64,000 nucleotides of DNA from an uncultured Lachnospiraceae bacterium (GTDB lineage: Bacteria; Bacillota_A; Clostridia; Lachnospirales; Lachnospiraceae), in the NCBI GenBank assembly GCA_947564305.1, contig CANOBT010000009.1, positions 5,057 through 69,056 of the forward strand, given 5' to 3'. A program made the translations under genes and the position numbers. The stretch's first letter is position 1. The number at the start of each line of letters is the position of its first letter. Below the pieces are notes generated by a model that had not been told where the DNA came from, did no database searches, and saw only the letters and a program-made list of their open reading frames with translations. Shown here piece after piece: positions 1 to 6,741 of the stretch.

Positions 1-236
1 TAAAATCCGGCATTCACGGCCGAATTGCCATGCAGACGGTTGATTTATTCCCAGATGTGGCTCAGGCATGGAATGATAGTAAAGAGCTGATTGAAAAGTT
101 TCAGGAATCACTATTTCAGAAAAAAGAAACTGCGAAATCAGATTGGGGGCAGCAGGATTTGACTGATCAGACCGGTAATTCTCCTATTCTGGATGGAATG
201 ACAACTGAAAATCTAAATATTAAGGCAGTAGAGTAA
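1..236 (+). CDS. Phage head protein, C-terminal fragment (5' truncated)
   Basis: The frame is open from base 3 of the window and stops at 234-236, so only the last 77 or so residues are seen; the internal ATG at base 30 is unlikely to be the start. The fragment is acidic and hydrophilic with no recognisable motif. In Firmicutes siphoviruses the gene just before the scaffold and capsid genes usually codes for a minor capsid or portal-associated protein, so that role is inferred from position only. Confidence 0.6.
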   Translation, partial: KSGIHGRIAMQTVDLFPDVAQAWNDSKELIEKFQESLFQKKETAKSDWGQQDLTDQTGNSPILDGMTTENLNIKAVE

Positions 237-254
237 TTTATTGTCTTTATATAT

Positions 255-339
255 CGTCAAGGGAATGACGCTAATCACGCACAAGACAAGGGAATGTCTA
301 TAATCACGCAACAAAAATGACTCATGTGCAGGGAAGCAC
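255..339 (+). ncRNA. Triple AGGGAA-loop hairpin leader of the scaffold/capsid genes
   Basis: Three small hairpins lie in the 134-base gap before the scaffold gene. Hairpin 1 (255-270) has stem CGTCA/TGACG, hairpin 2 (284-299) has AGACA/TGTCT, and hairpin 3 (326-339) has GTGC/GCAC. All three close the same six-base loop AGGGAA. Hairpins 1 and 2 are followed by TAATCACGCA, and hairpin 3 by the related TAAAAAACGCA. Stems that differ in sequence but keep pairing, around an invariant loop, indicate a structured RNA element, probably a protein binding site. The function is unknown. Confidence 0.6.
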
Positions 340-370
340 CTTAAAAAACGCAGAAAGAAGAGGTATCACA

Positions 371-979
371 ATGAGCGAAAGGAAAAACAGATTAATTCCA
401 TTAAACATTCAGTTTTTTGCAGCACCCAGTTCAGATCCAGAATCATCACTGGAACCAGAGCCTAATTCAACCCCGGAGTCGGGCGCAGATCCAACACTGG
501 ATCCAGAACCAAGCCCGGAAGAGCAGATTCAGGCGCTTATGGTTGAGAATGCGAAGCTAAAAAAGGCTCAGGAAAAGGCAGCCAGTGAAGCAGCTGACTA
601 CAAGAAAAAGTACAATGCTACTTTATCTGAAAAGGAAAAAGCAAGTCTTGAAAAGGCAGAGAAGGAAGCAGAGCGGGAAGCGCAGTATCAGAGCCTGTTG
701 AGGGAAAACCAGATTAACAAACTGGCGAAGAATTTCGTTTTGTTGGGGTACTCTGATGAACAGGCCAATACGGCGGCAGCAGCGCAGTACGATGGAGATA
801 CGGAAACATTGTTCAAAATCCAGTCGGATGTACAGCAGGCTCTTGTGAAACAGAAAGAAAATGAATGGTTGAAATCCAGACCGGAACCAAATGCAGGCAA
901 TGGTGAGGGCGATGATGGAGCAGATCCGTTCCTTCAGGGATTCAATTCTGTTCAGGGCAACTTTTACACAAAGAAATAG
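371..979 (+). CDS. Phage scaffolding protein (DUF4355-like)
   Basis: This 202-residue protein should act as the internal scaffold that nucleates procapsid assembly and then leaves the head. The N-terminus carries PLNIQFFA, a motif that recurs at the start of scaffold proteins in Firmicutes phages. It is followed by a Pro/Glu/Ser-rich linker and a charged helical coiled-coil stretch at about residues 50-118. An upstream in-frame ATG at 317 exists, but the ATG at 371 has AGAAGAGGT at good distance and begins the conserved motif, so 371 is chosen. The major capsid gene follows 23 bases later, the usual order. Confidence 0.85.
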   Translation: MSERKNRLIPLNIQFFAAPSSDPESSLEPEPNSTPESGADPTLDPEPSPEEQIQALMVENAKLKKAQEKAASEAADYKKKYNATLSEKEKASLEKAEKEAEREAQYQSLLRENQINKLAKNFVLLGYSDEQANTAAAAQYDGDTETLFKIQSDVQQALVKQKENEWLKSRPEPNAGNGEGDDGADPFLQGFNSVQGNFYTKK

Positions 980-1002
980 GAAAATTATGGAGGTAGATTA
1001 TT

Positions 1003-1857
1003 ATGGCAGTTAATTTTGCTTCAAAGTACGAGGCAGTTGTTGACGAAAGATTCAGGCTGGGATGTCTTACAACTCCGCTTGTTAACAATAATTTGAAATG
1101 GATTGGGGTTAGGACTGTAAAGGTATTTTCCCGGGATTTGGCAACTCTTAATGATTACAAGACTTCTGGTAGCAATAGATATGGTGATCCGGATGAACTT
1201 GGAAACAGTGAACAGGAGATGAGTATCACTCAGGATAAAGCCTTCACATATACGATTGATGCTGCGACTGAGCAGGATACCAATGGTACGATGGAGGCAG
1301 CCGCCACACTTGCTGAGAATATTGATAACCTTGCGATTCCGGCTGTAGATACCTACAGATTGGCTGTAATCGTATCAAAAGCGCCGACAAAAGGCAGTGT
1401 GACTGGTGAATCTCACATCGTTACAAAAGCGGTTACAAGTAAAAATGCTTATGAGGAATTTCTTGTATGTCAGGAGATTCTTGACAATGATAAGGCACCT
1501 CAGGGAGGCAGAATCGCTGTTGTTAGCCCTGGATATCTGAATAAGGTGAAACTGGATGAACATTTTACCAAAGCCGGAGATATGGCTACGACAATGGCAG
1601 TCAGAGGATTTGCGGGCGATATTGATGGGGTTCCAACTATTAAGGTACCGGCGGTTTATCTGCCGGAAGGTGTCGATTTCATCATTACCAATCCTATTGC
1701 AGTGCCTTCACCTATTAAATTACAGGAGTTCAAGATCAACTATGATGCACCTGGTATTTCTGGTGCGTTGGTTGAGGCTAGACTTCGTTACGATGCATTT
1801 GTACTGGATAAGAAAGCGGATGCAATCGCAGTACATAAAAGCGCTGCGGCAGCGTAG
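1003..1857 (+). CDS. Phage major capsid protein
   Basis: This 284-residue protein follows the scaffold gene and has a strong GGAGGT site before its ATG. It begins MAVNFASKYEAVVDERF, an N-terminus typical of major capsid proteins of Clostridia siphoviruses whose scaffold is a separate gene. The mixed alpha/beta composition without membrane segments and the Ala-rich C-terminus fit an HK97-fold shell subunit, but the fold itself cannot be shown from sequence alone. It should form the icosahedral head. The connector genes that follow support the assignment. Confidence 0.88.
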   Translation: MAVNFASKYEAVVDERFRLGCLTTPLVNNNLKWIGVRTVKVFSRDLATLNDYKTSGSNRYGDPDELGNSEQEMSITQDKAFTYTIDAATEQDTNGTMEAAATLAENIDNLAIPAVDTYRLAVIVSKAPTKGSVTGESHIVTKAVTSKNAYEEFLVCQEILDNDKAPQGGRIAVVSPGYLNKVKLDEHFTKAGDMATTMAVRGFAGDIDGVPTIKVPAVYLPEGVDFIITNPIAVPSPIKLQEFKINYDAPGISGALVEARLRYDAFVLDKKADAIAVHKSAAAA

Positions 1858-1869
1858 GAGGGCATTGGC

Positions 1870-2037
1870 ATGAGTAAAGTGAAAAAAGATGGAATTACGA
1901 TGGTGGCAAGGGACAAGAATCAGCTTGCCGCCTTTTTAAATAACGGTTGGAAGAAAGTAGCCGAAGAAAAGTCAGCGGATAAGGAGATTTCTGAGGCAGA
2001 GTTATCAACACGTGGACGCAAGTCGGCGCAGAAATAA
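1870..2037 (+). CDS. Small phage head-region protein
   Basis: A 55-residue, lysine-rich basic protein starts 12 bases after the capsid stop, with AGGAGGG placed for its ATG. It starts MSKVKKDGITMVARDKNQLA and ends with a basic RGRKSAQK tail. I recognise no family. Small basic proteins between capsid and connector genes are common in these phages and may assist head completion or DNA handling; this is inference from position. Confidence 0.75.
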   Translation: MSKVKKDGITMVARDKNQLAAFLNNGWKKVAEEKSADKEISEAELSTRGRKSAQK

Positions 2038-2054
2038 GAATGAGGTGAATGAGG

Positions 2055-2384
2055 ATGGAAGCTTTGATGAATGAAATCTTAGAGGATTTGAAAACAGAGT
2101 TATCGCTGACTAAGGAATCAGACATCAACATTCTGTCCTCAAAGGTCAAGAATGCTGTCCGGGAGATTCGCAGGGATAGGGACTACCCGGCGGCATATAC
2201 GGACGAGATGATTGCTTCGGATTTGGAGATTTATTATTCCAATATTCGGGAACTGGCATTATATGACTTCAATCAATTTGGTGCCGAAGGCCAGACTTCT
2301 CATTCAGAGAACAATATCAGCCGGGCATGGAAGAGCCGTTCGGAATGCAAGGCAGGAATTGTGGCAATCGGCAGAGCTATATAA
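2055..2384 (+). CDS. Head-tail connector (gp6-like adaptor)
   Basis: This 109-residue, mostly helical protein lies directly after the capsid genes. The pattern (an N-terminal helix EILEDLKTELSLTKE, then a conserved-looking REIRRDRDYP, then helices ending in a small-residue tail) resembles gp6/gp15-type adaptor proteins that bind the portal and receive the head-closure protein. The ATG at 2055 is preferred over 2049 because GAGGTG then lies seven bases upstream. Confidence 0.7.
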   Translation: MEALMNEILEDLKTELSLTKESDINILSSKVKNAVREIRRDRDYPAAYTDEMIASDLEIYYSNIRELALYDFNQFGAEGQTSHSENNISRAWKSRSECKAGIVAIGRAI

Positions 2385-2475
2385 TATTAAGAAGATTGTG
2401 CGTGGAGAAATCCGCAGGGTGGCGTTCGCTATTGGTGGAGGGCGGAACGTCTTAATTAGAAAAAGGAGCATTGTT

Positions 2476-2970
2476 ATGACAAGAAAAGAAGAATTTATGA
2501 GAGACTATGAAGCTGTGAAAGATAAAGCATTGGAAGGAATTACACTTCTAATCAGGATGCCGACGGGAGAAATTGAAACCATTTTGAATCCAAAAGTGGC
2601 TGAGAAGGTCGCATACATTGACAAGACCTACAATGATGATTTGGTTCATGCGAACTGTGATAAGATTCAGATTGAAAATTATGGTTTCGACTTTATGGAT
2701 GATGAAATGGACTTCGGTACAGCGCTTATGAATCTGAAAGCCGGACATAAGGTTTCTCGTAAGGGTTGGAACGGTAAAGGTCAGTATATTGAATTGGCAC
2801 AAAACATCAGCTATCAGACCGGAAACGCAGAACATGGCACAATTGTGAATTGCAACCATGACGCTATTGGAAACAAGGCGATTGCATTTGTTGGTACGTC
2901 TGGAGTGCAGATGGGATGGCTTGCTTCACAGGCTGATATGTTGGCGGAAGATTGGGTAGTTGTGGAATAA
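2476..2970 (+). CDS. DUF2829/Tad2-like protein with N-terminal extension
   Basis: This 164-residue protein has two parts. Residues 75-164 carry the DUF2829 pattern: FGTALMNLKAGHKVSRKGWN, GKGQYIELAQN and the closing WLASQADMLAEDW. DUF2829 proteins include Tad2, a phage anti-defence protein that sequesters the cyclic ADP-ribose-type signal of Thoeris immunity. Residues 1-74 form a separate acidic module with LLIRMPTGEIETILNPKV, which I do not recognise. The start has AAAAGGAG upstream. The gene sits among head-connector genes, where it has no structural reason to be, so it is probably cargo. Family membership is clear; the anti-defence role is inferred. Confidence 0.82.
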   Translation: MTRKEEFMRDYEAVKDKALEGITLLIRMPTGEIETILNPKVAEKVAYIDKTYNDDLVHANCDKIQIENYGFDFMDDEMDFGTALMNLKAGHKVSRKGWNGKGQYIELAQNISYQTGNAEHGTIVNCNHDAIGNKAIAFVGTSGVQMGWLASQADMLAEDWVVVE

Positions 2971-2974
2971 ATGC

Positions 2975-3003
2975 TTTTAATAGTGCTCCTTTTGTTGTAT
3001 AAT
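2975..3003 (+). promoter_or_regulatory. Candidate promoter of the membrane-protein cargo gene
   Basis: A perfect TATAAT lies at 2998-3003, 23 bases before the next start codon. The matching -35 region (TTTTAA at 2975-2980, 17-base spacer) is weak. A promoter inside a head operon fits independent expression of a cargo gene. Confidence 0.45.
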
Positions 3004-3026
3004 AGCGGTGGAAGGAGCGTGAAAAC

Positions 3027-3566
3027 ATGGAAAATAATATTGATTTATTGGTAAAGATTTTATCTGCTGGTGTTATAGCATCGTTTGTAACAGGTGTATT
3101 CTCACTTATAATATCAATTAGAAATAATAGTCGACTTCTCAAGATAGAAAAAATGAAACAGAAATATACCATGGATTCTAAACGATATGAATTGCTGAGT
3201 CAATATTTGAATTTGTTGAATGAAAAAGGTGCTTCATTTGAGTATGAAGGAAAGCTGGAGATGACTTTTCAATGTGTCCGAGAGCTTTTCGGATTGAGAT
3301 TAGACAAGTTCAAATTTTTTGAAAAAGAACATGATGAACATAAATATCTATTTGATAATGCAGAAAATGAAGATATAAAGACAAGGATTGTAAAAATAAA
3401 TAATGATGTAAGTGAGTATGTAGATAGATTTCGTGAGGTTGATTCCGCAGCAGCGCAGAGTTTGGTTGACTTTATAGATAAAATGACGTTGGGGATAGAT
3501 GATTTTATTGATTTCTATCTAGAACTAATTAAAAAGAAAATGAATATTATTTTAAGTGGTGAGTAA
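3027..3566 (+). CDS. Membrane-anchored phage cargo protein
   Basis: This 179-residue protein has one hydrophobic segment at about residues 8-29 (ILSAGVIASFVTGVFSLIIS), followed by a long charged helical region with likely coiled-coil character. No family is recognised. A GGAAGGAG site precedes the ATG. The gene is much more AT-rich than its neighbours and has its own -10 element, both signs of a later-acquired moron. An inner-membrane anchor with a cytoplasmic helical body would suit superinfection exclusion or host-signal interference, but no motif proves this. Confidence 0.7.
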   Translation: MENNIDLLVKILSAGVIASFVTGVFSLIISIRNNSRLLKIEKMKQKYTMDSKRYELLSQYLNLLNEKGASFEYEGKLEMTFQCVRELFGLRLDKFKFFEKEHDEHKYLFDNAENEDIKTRIVKINNDVSEYVDRFREVDSAAAQSLVDFIDKMTLGIDDFIDFYLELIKKKMNIILSGE

Positions 3567-3567
3567 T

Positions 3568-3993
3568 ATGCGTTCACTAAGAAAAAATCAACAATCCCTA
3601 TGGTACAGCACTTACGCTGAATCAATACCAGTTTATGAAACAGATGAGAATGGAGAAATCCAATATACTGTGATTAACGGCGAAAAGAAACCGATAATCA
3701 TTGAAAAAAGAGCAGGTTACACAGAACCTGTTCTTTTTTGTGCGAATATTTCGGCGGCAAGGGGCGAAGCTGAAAAAGATATGTTCGGTATTTCAATTGA
3801 CTACACGAAATCTATCAGCACAACGGACATGGAACTGCCGATTGCGGAGGGTTCGCTTATCTGGCAAGACGCGGAACCAAAACACAAAGCTGACGGAGCG
3901 GTTGATGACCTGTCAGCAGATTATAAAGTCGTGGCAATCGCTAAGTCGCTGAATTCAGTAGTTTATGCGGTGAAGTCACTACAGAAAGGATAA
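3568..3993 (+). CDS. Head-closure / head-tail joining protein
   Basis: The protein is 141 residues from the ATG at 3568. It is rich in beta-strand-forming sequence; the segment EPVLFCANISAARGEAEKD and the later TTDMELPIAEGSLIW match head-closure (gp7/gp16-like) proteins of Clostridia siphoviruses as I know them. It should seal the portal after DNA packaging. The start is one base after the preceding stop, in TAATATG. Its position between adaptor and gp10-like genes supports the call; the cargo genes on either side appear to have been inserted around it. Confidence 0.65.
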   Translation: MRSLRKNQQSLWYSTYAESIPVYETDENGEIQYTVINGEKKPIIIEKRAGYTEPVLFCANISAARGEAEKDMFGISIDYTKSISTTDMELPIAEGSLIWQDAEPKHKADGAVDDLSADYKVVAIAKSLNSVVYAVKSLQKG

Positions 3994-3998
3994 AGAAA

Positions 3999-4313
3999 AT
4001 GAAGAAATTATTTGTATCGCAGCCTATGAATGGCAAGACAGATGAAGAGATTTTGGCAGTAAGAGAAAAAGCAATCAAGAGTGCGGAGGAAAAATTGGGA
4101 GAGTCGGTGGAAGTGATTGATTCATTCTTCCAAAATGCTCCGGCGAATGCAAGACCATTGTGGTTTCTTGGGAAGTCTCTTGAATTGCTATCAACAGCTG
4201 ACGTGGCATATTTCGCAAAAGGGTGGGAGAATGCCCGTGGCTGTAAGATTGAGAATACCTGTGCTATTGAGTATGGTATTGATGTGGTAGTTGAAGATTA
4301 TAGGGCAGAATGA
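3999..4313 (+). CDS. DUF4406 / nucleoside deoxyribosyltransferase-like protein
   Basis: This 104-residue protein begins MKKLFVSQPMNGKTDEEI, the signature of phage DUF4406 proteins, which share a Rossmann-like fold with nucleoside 2-deoxyribosyltransferases. Other family features are the FLGKSLELLSTADVAYF core and GWENARGCKIENTCAIEYG near the C-terminus. It probably binds a nucleotide or nucleoside, but the substrate is unknown. The stop overlaps the next gene's ATG. It is the third non-structural gene lodged among the connector genes. Confidence 0.75.
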   Translation: MKKLFVSQPMNGKTDEEILAVREKAIKSAEEKLGESVEVIDSFFQNAPANARPLWFLGKSLELLSTADVAYFAKGWENARGCKIENTCAIEYGIDVVVEDYRAE

Positions 4314-4858
4314 TGTCTAAGAAAATATCAATCGGCTTATCTGCCAGAGAATTCCGGGAAGCCGCCCGGCAGGTTGAGCAATATAAAAAGGAAATGAACC
4401 AGAAAATCAAGGAATTCTGCAAAGTACTATTGCAATATGGAGAAGTAACCGCTATCAAGTATGGTGATCAGTCTCCACTTGGTAAAACACTTACATTTAC
4501 CACAGAGATATCCCCTACAGCATCCGGATGTAAGGCAATGCTTATCGGTGTCGGCCAGACAAAAGAGTCTGCCGGTGACAGAGGAGCTTCTGCCAATACA
4601 TTGCTTCTGGTAGAGTTCGGCGCAGGTATTCATCATAATTCCGGTAGCGGCAATCCAAAACAAGGCGATTTTGGAATGGGTGTAGGGACTTTCCCAGGGC
4701 AGGAACACGCATTTGATCCCAACGGGTGGTACTATAAAGATGAAGATGATCAATGGCATCATTCCTACGGCGTTAAAGCCACAATGCCAATGTATAATGC
4801 TTCAAAGGAAATGCGCCAACGCATTGCGGAGGTGGCGAAGGAGGTATTTGGGAAATGA
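4310..4858 (+). CDS. HK97 gp10-like neck / tail-completion protein
   Basis: This 182-residue protein (or 181 from the second ATG at 4313) overlaps the previous stop by four bases. It has an N-terminal amphipathic helical region and a Gly-rich centre with LLLVEFGAGIHHNSGSGN, typical of HK97-gp10-type neck proteins in which a VEFGTG-like turn is common. It should join the head-closure ring to the tail terminator. The tail terminator gene overlaps its end by four bases, the usual neck gene order. Confidence 0.75.
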   Translation: MMSKKISIGLSAREFREAARQVEQYKKEMNQKIKEFCKVLLQYGEVTAIKYGDQSPLGKTLTFTTEISPTASGCKAMLIGVGQTKESAGDRGASANTLLLVEFGAGIHHNSGSGNPKQGDFGMGVGTFPGQEHAFDPNGWYYKDEDDQWHHSYGVKATMPMYNASKEMRQRIAEVAKEVFGK

Positions 4859-5232
4859 TTGATAAAAGCTCAGAAATCTTCACTCACATACGATATGCAA
4901 TCCAACCGCTATGCACCAGTGCCAGTCAGACATACCAAGACAGTCCATCAAAGTTTCCTCACGTATTCGTGGACAATCAGGACAATCCTGTGACTGGAAC
5001 AGATTTGGAGAACAGCGAATGCGCCGTTACGCCAATGGTTGAGATTACTGCCTATACAAAAGATGGGCTATCATCTGCAAAGAAGATTATAGGTCTGGCA
5101 GATACCGAAATGCGAAACATGGGATTCACCCGCTTCTTCGGTCCACAGCAGGTAACGAATGTCGCAGACACCAGTATCACAAGGGTAATTGCCCGTTACC
5201 GCCGCTTGATTGCCGATGGTGACGAATTATAG
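4855..5232 (+). CDS. Tail terminator protein
   Basis: A 125-residue protein begins inside the stop of the gp10-like gene (ATGA overlap). The sequence FPHVFVDNQDNPVTGTDLEN followed by VTPMVEITAYTKDGLSSAKK is characteristic of tail terminator proteins, which cap the tail tube and fix its length. It lies immediately before the major tail protein gene. No unusual features. Confidence 0.75.
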   Translation: MIDKSSEIFTHIRYAIQPLCTSASQTYQDSPSKFPHVFVDNQDNPVTGTDLENSECAVTPMVEITAYTKDGLSSAKKIIGLADTEMRNMGFTRFFGPQQVTNVADTSITRVIARYRRLIADGDEL

Positions 5233-5346
5233 AAATCAGTACAGGTAATACAGAATCGGGAAATCCCGGTTCTTTTATTATGGAACAAATTAACATTCGA
5301 GTGCCTATGAGCGCCTTTCATCAGATTAAGAAGGAGGGCGTTTATT

Positions 5347-5775
5347 ATGCCAGAAACAACGACAGCTACGGCTAAAGCGTACAATACGATAGGGACAATG
5401 TTGGAAATATCGGCAGATGGTACTTCATGGGACAAGATGTGCAAAATAAAATCATTCCCGGCTTTGGGTGGTGCTCCAGAGCAGATTGAAACCACAGACC
5501 TTGAGGATGAAGTACAGACCTTTGTTCCTGGTGTTCAGTCTATGGACGCGATGGAATTCACAGCAAACTACACTTATGAGAGTTTCAATGCGGTAAAGGC
5601 CAAGGCGAATACCCCGTTATACTACCGGCTGAAACTTGCTAAAAATGCCGGAGTAGCAACCTGGCAGGGGCAGCATGATGTATTTGTGAATGAAGGAGAG
5701 GTAAATGGTCTTATCGAAATGACAATTTCCGTATCACCGTCAACAAAGATTAACATTGCCGCTGCAACAGCCTGA
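5347..5775 (+). CDS. Major tail (tube) protein
   Basis: This 142-residue protein is preceded by a strong AAGGAGGG site. The motif FPALGGAPEQIETTDLEDE and the C-terminal NGLIEMTISVSPSTKI identify the phi13/TP901-type major tail protein that polymerises into the tail tube. A strong terminator follows at once, as is common after this highly expressed gene. The 114 bases before it contain a short CGGGAAATCCCG hairpin with a T-rich tail near 5255-5280, possibly an attenuator. Confidence 0.88.
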   Translation: MPETTTATAKAYNTIGTMLEISADGTSWDKMCKIKSFPALGGAPEQIETTDLEDEVQTFVPGVQSMDAMEFTANYTYESFNAVKAKANTPLYYRLKLAKNAGVATWQGQHDVFVNEGEVNGLIEMTISVSPSTKINIAAATA

Positions 5776-5779
5776 ACTT

Positions 5780-5815
5780 AAGCGGATAGCGTGTCACAGC
5801 GTTATCCGCTTTTCT
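5780..5815 (+). terminator. Terminator after the major tail protein
   Basis: AAGCGGATA (5780-5788) pairs perfectly with TATCCGCTT (5803-5811) and is followed by TTTCTG. It probably limits readthrough from the tail tube gene into the low-copy tail chaperone genes. Confidence 0.85.
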
Positions 5816-5859
5816 GAACAATAAAGTTTAAATTATCAAAATATAAAGGAGAATGTCTT

Positions 5860-6369
5860 ATGAACATCAAAGTAAATGGAAAAGAGTACAATTTGGAATA
5901 CACATTTGAGGCGGCGCACGACAAGAAATGTGTGGACGTATGTTGGAGTCATTTCAGTGGCGCCAGTATGGTAAAAGATGTTGCATTAAATCAGGTCAAT
6001 AAGGGGACGTTAGAGCAAACCATGACGATGGATAAACTTATCGGCGTGATGTCTGATATTCCAGGAACAACGCTGTATTTGCTTTACGCCGGTCTGATGG
6101 AAAATCATTCTGATGAGATTACCAGTGAAGCTGATGCAAAAGCATGGTATAAGCAGTTCTGCAAAGAAAATCCGGATGATGAAAAAGCTATGGATTCCAA
6201 TATGCTTCTGGCCATCAAAGAGCAGATGGAGAAAGACGGTTTTTTCAAACGGATCGGGCTGCAGGAGTTTCTGGATCAGAGCCAGACAGAGCAGAAAGCG
6301 AAGAAGCAGCCGAAGGCGCCGCAGGACCACAAGACGAAAGCAAAGGCAAAAGCTACAGTGAATCCGTAA
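5860..6369 (+). CDS. Tail assembly chaperone, upstream ORF (gpG-like)
   Basis: A 169-residue protein follows the major tail protein and precedes the tape measure, the position of the gpG/gpGT chaperones that coat the tape measure during tail assembly. It has a structured N-terminal part, then a Lys/Ala/Gln-rich disordered end. The stop overlaps the next start as TAATG at 6367-6371. The -1 frame is open from 6183, and a candidate slippery heptamer, T TTT TTC, lies in phase at 6240-6246. A programmed frameshift, translational coupling, or both are possible. Confidence 0.82.
   Translation: MNIKVNGKEYNLEYTFEAAHDKKCVDVCWSHFSGASMVKDVALNQVNKGTLEQTMTMDKLIGVMSDIPGTTLYLLYAGLMENHSDEITSEADAKAWYKQFCKENPDDEKAMDSNMLLAIKEQMEKDGFFKRIGLQEFLDQSQTEQKAKKQPKAPQDHKTKAKAKATVNP
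6240..6246 (+). promoter_or_regulatory. Candidate -1 ribosomal frameshift site (T TTT TTC)
   Basis: The heptamer is in the correct phase of the upstream ORF (GGT TTT TTC) and fits the X XXY YYZ rule. A -1 shift here enters a frame free of stops to 6695, fusing the first chaperone domain to the second ORF. No downstream pseudoknot was established by eye. Confidence 0.5.
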
Positions 6370-6695
6370 TGGATGAAATCCTTCCGGCCGCCTTGCAGAT
6401 GGGAGTCCCGTACAATTTGTTCTGGCATTTGAACCCAAGGAAGTTGGAACCTTTTCGGAAAGCATACAAAGACAAATTGTCACAGGAAGATTATAACGCC
6501 TGGAGGCAGGGCGCTTATATCAAACTGGCTGTCGGAAGCATTTTATTTAGTAAGAAATGCAAATATCCGGAGAATCCGTTTAGTCTGGTGGATGAATCCG
6601 GAGAACAGAAATCATTGTCAGAGGAAGAAAAGTTTATTCTCTGGATAGATGAATATAACCGGAGATTTGAGGAAAACAATCAGCCGAAATCATGA
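6369..6695 (+). CDS. Tail assembly chaperone, downstream ORF (T domain)
   Basis: The 108-residue ORF lies in the -1 frame of the preceding gene, and its ATG shares bases with that gene's stop codon. It carries MGVPYNLFWHLNPRKLEPF and EEKFILWIDEYNRRFEENN, as in the T part of gpGT-like fusions before tape measure genes. It can be made alone by reinitiation at TAATG, or as a fusion through the frameshift. There is no strong independent ribosome binding site. Confidence 0.78.
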   Translation: MDEILPAALQMGVPYNLFWHLNPRKLEPFRKAYKDKLSQEDYNAWRQGAYIKLAVGSILFSKKCKYPENPFSLVDESGEQKSLSEEEKFILWIDEYNRRFEENNQPKS

Positions 6696-6741
6696 TTAGA
6701 ACGCCCATGAGCGTCACAAAGAGAAAGAGTGGTGACGCAAA

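Noticed and set aside
1556..1873. 105-codon frame on the + strand inside the capsid gene
   Set aside because: It overlaps the well-supported capsid frame, is Arg/Leu/Trp-rich, and has no ribosome binding site.
5293..5320. CATGAGCG-like words shared by the leaders at about 5310 and 6705
   Set aside because: The match is short and the surrounding sequence and predicted pairing differ, so it may be chance.
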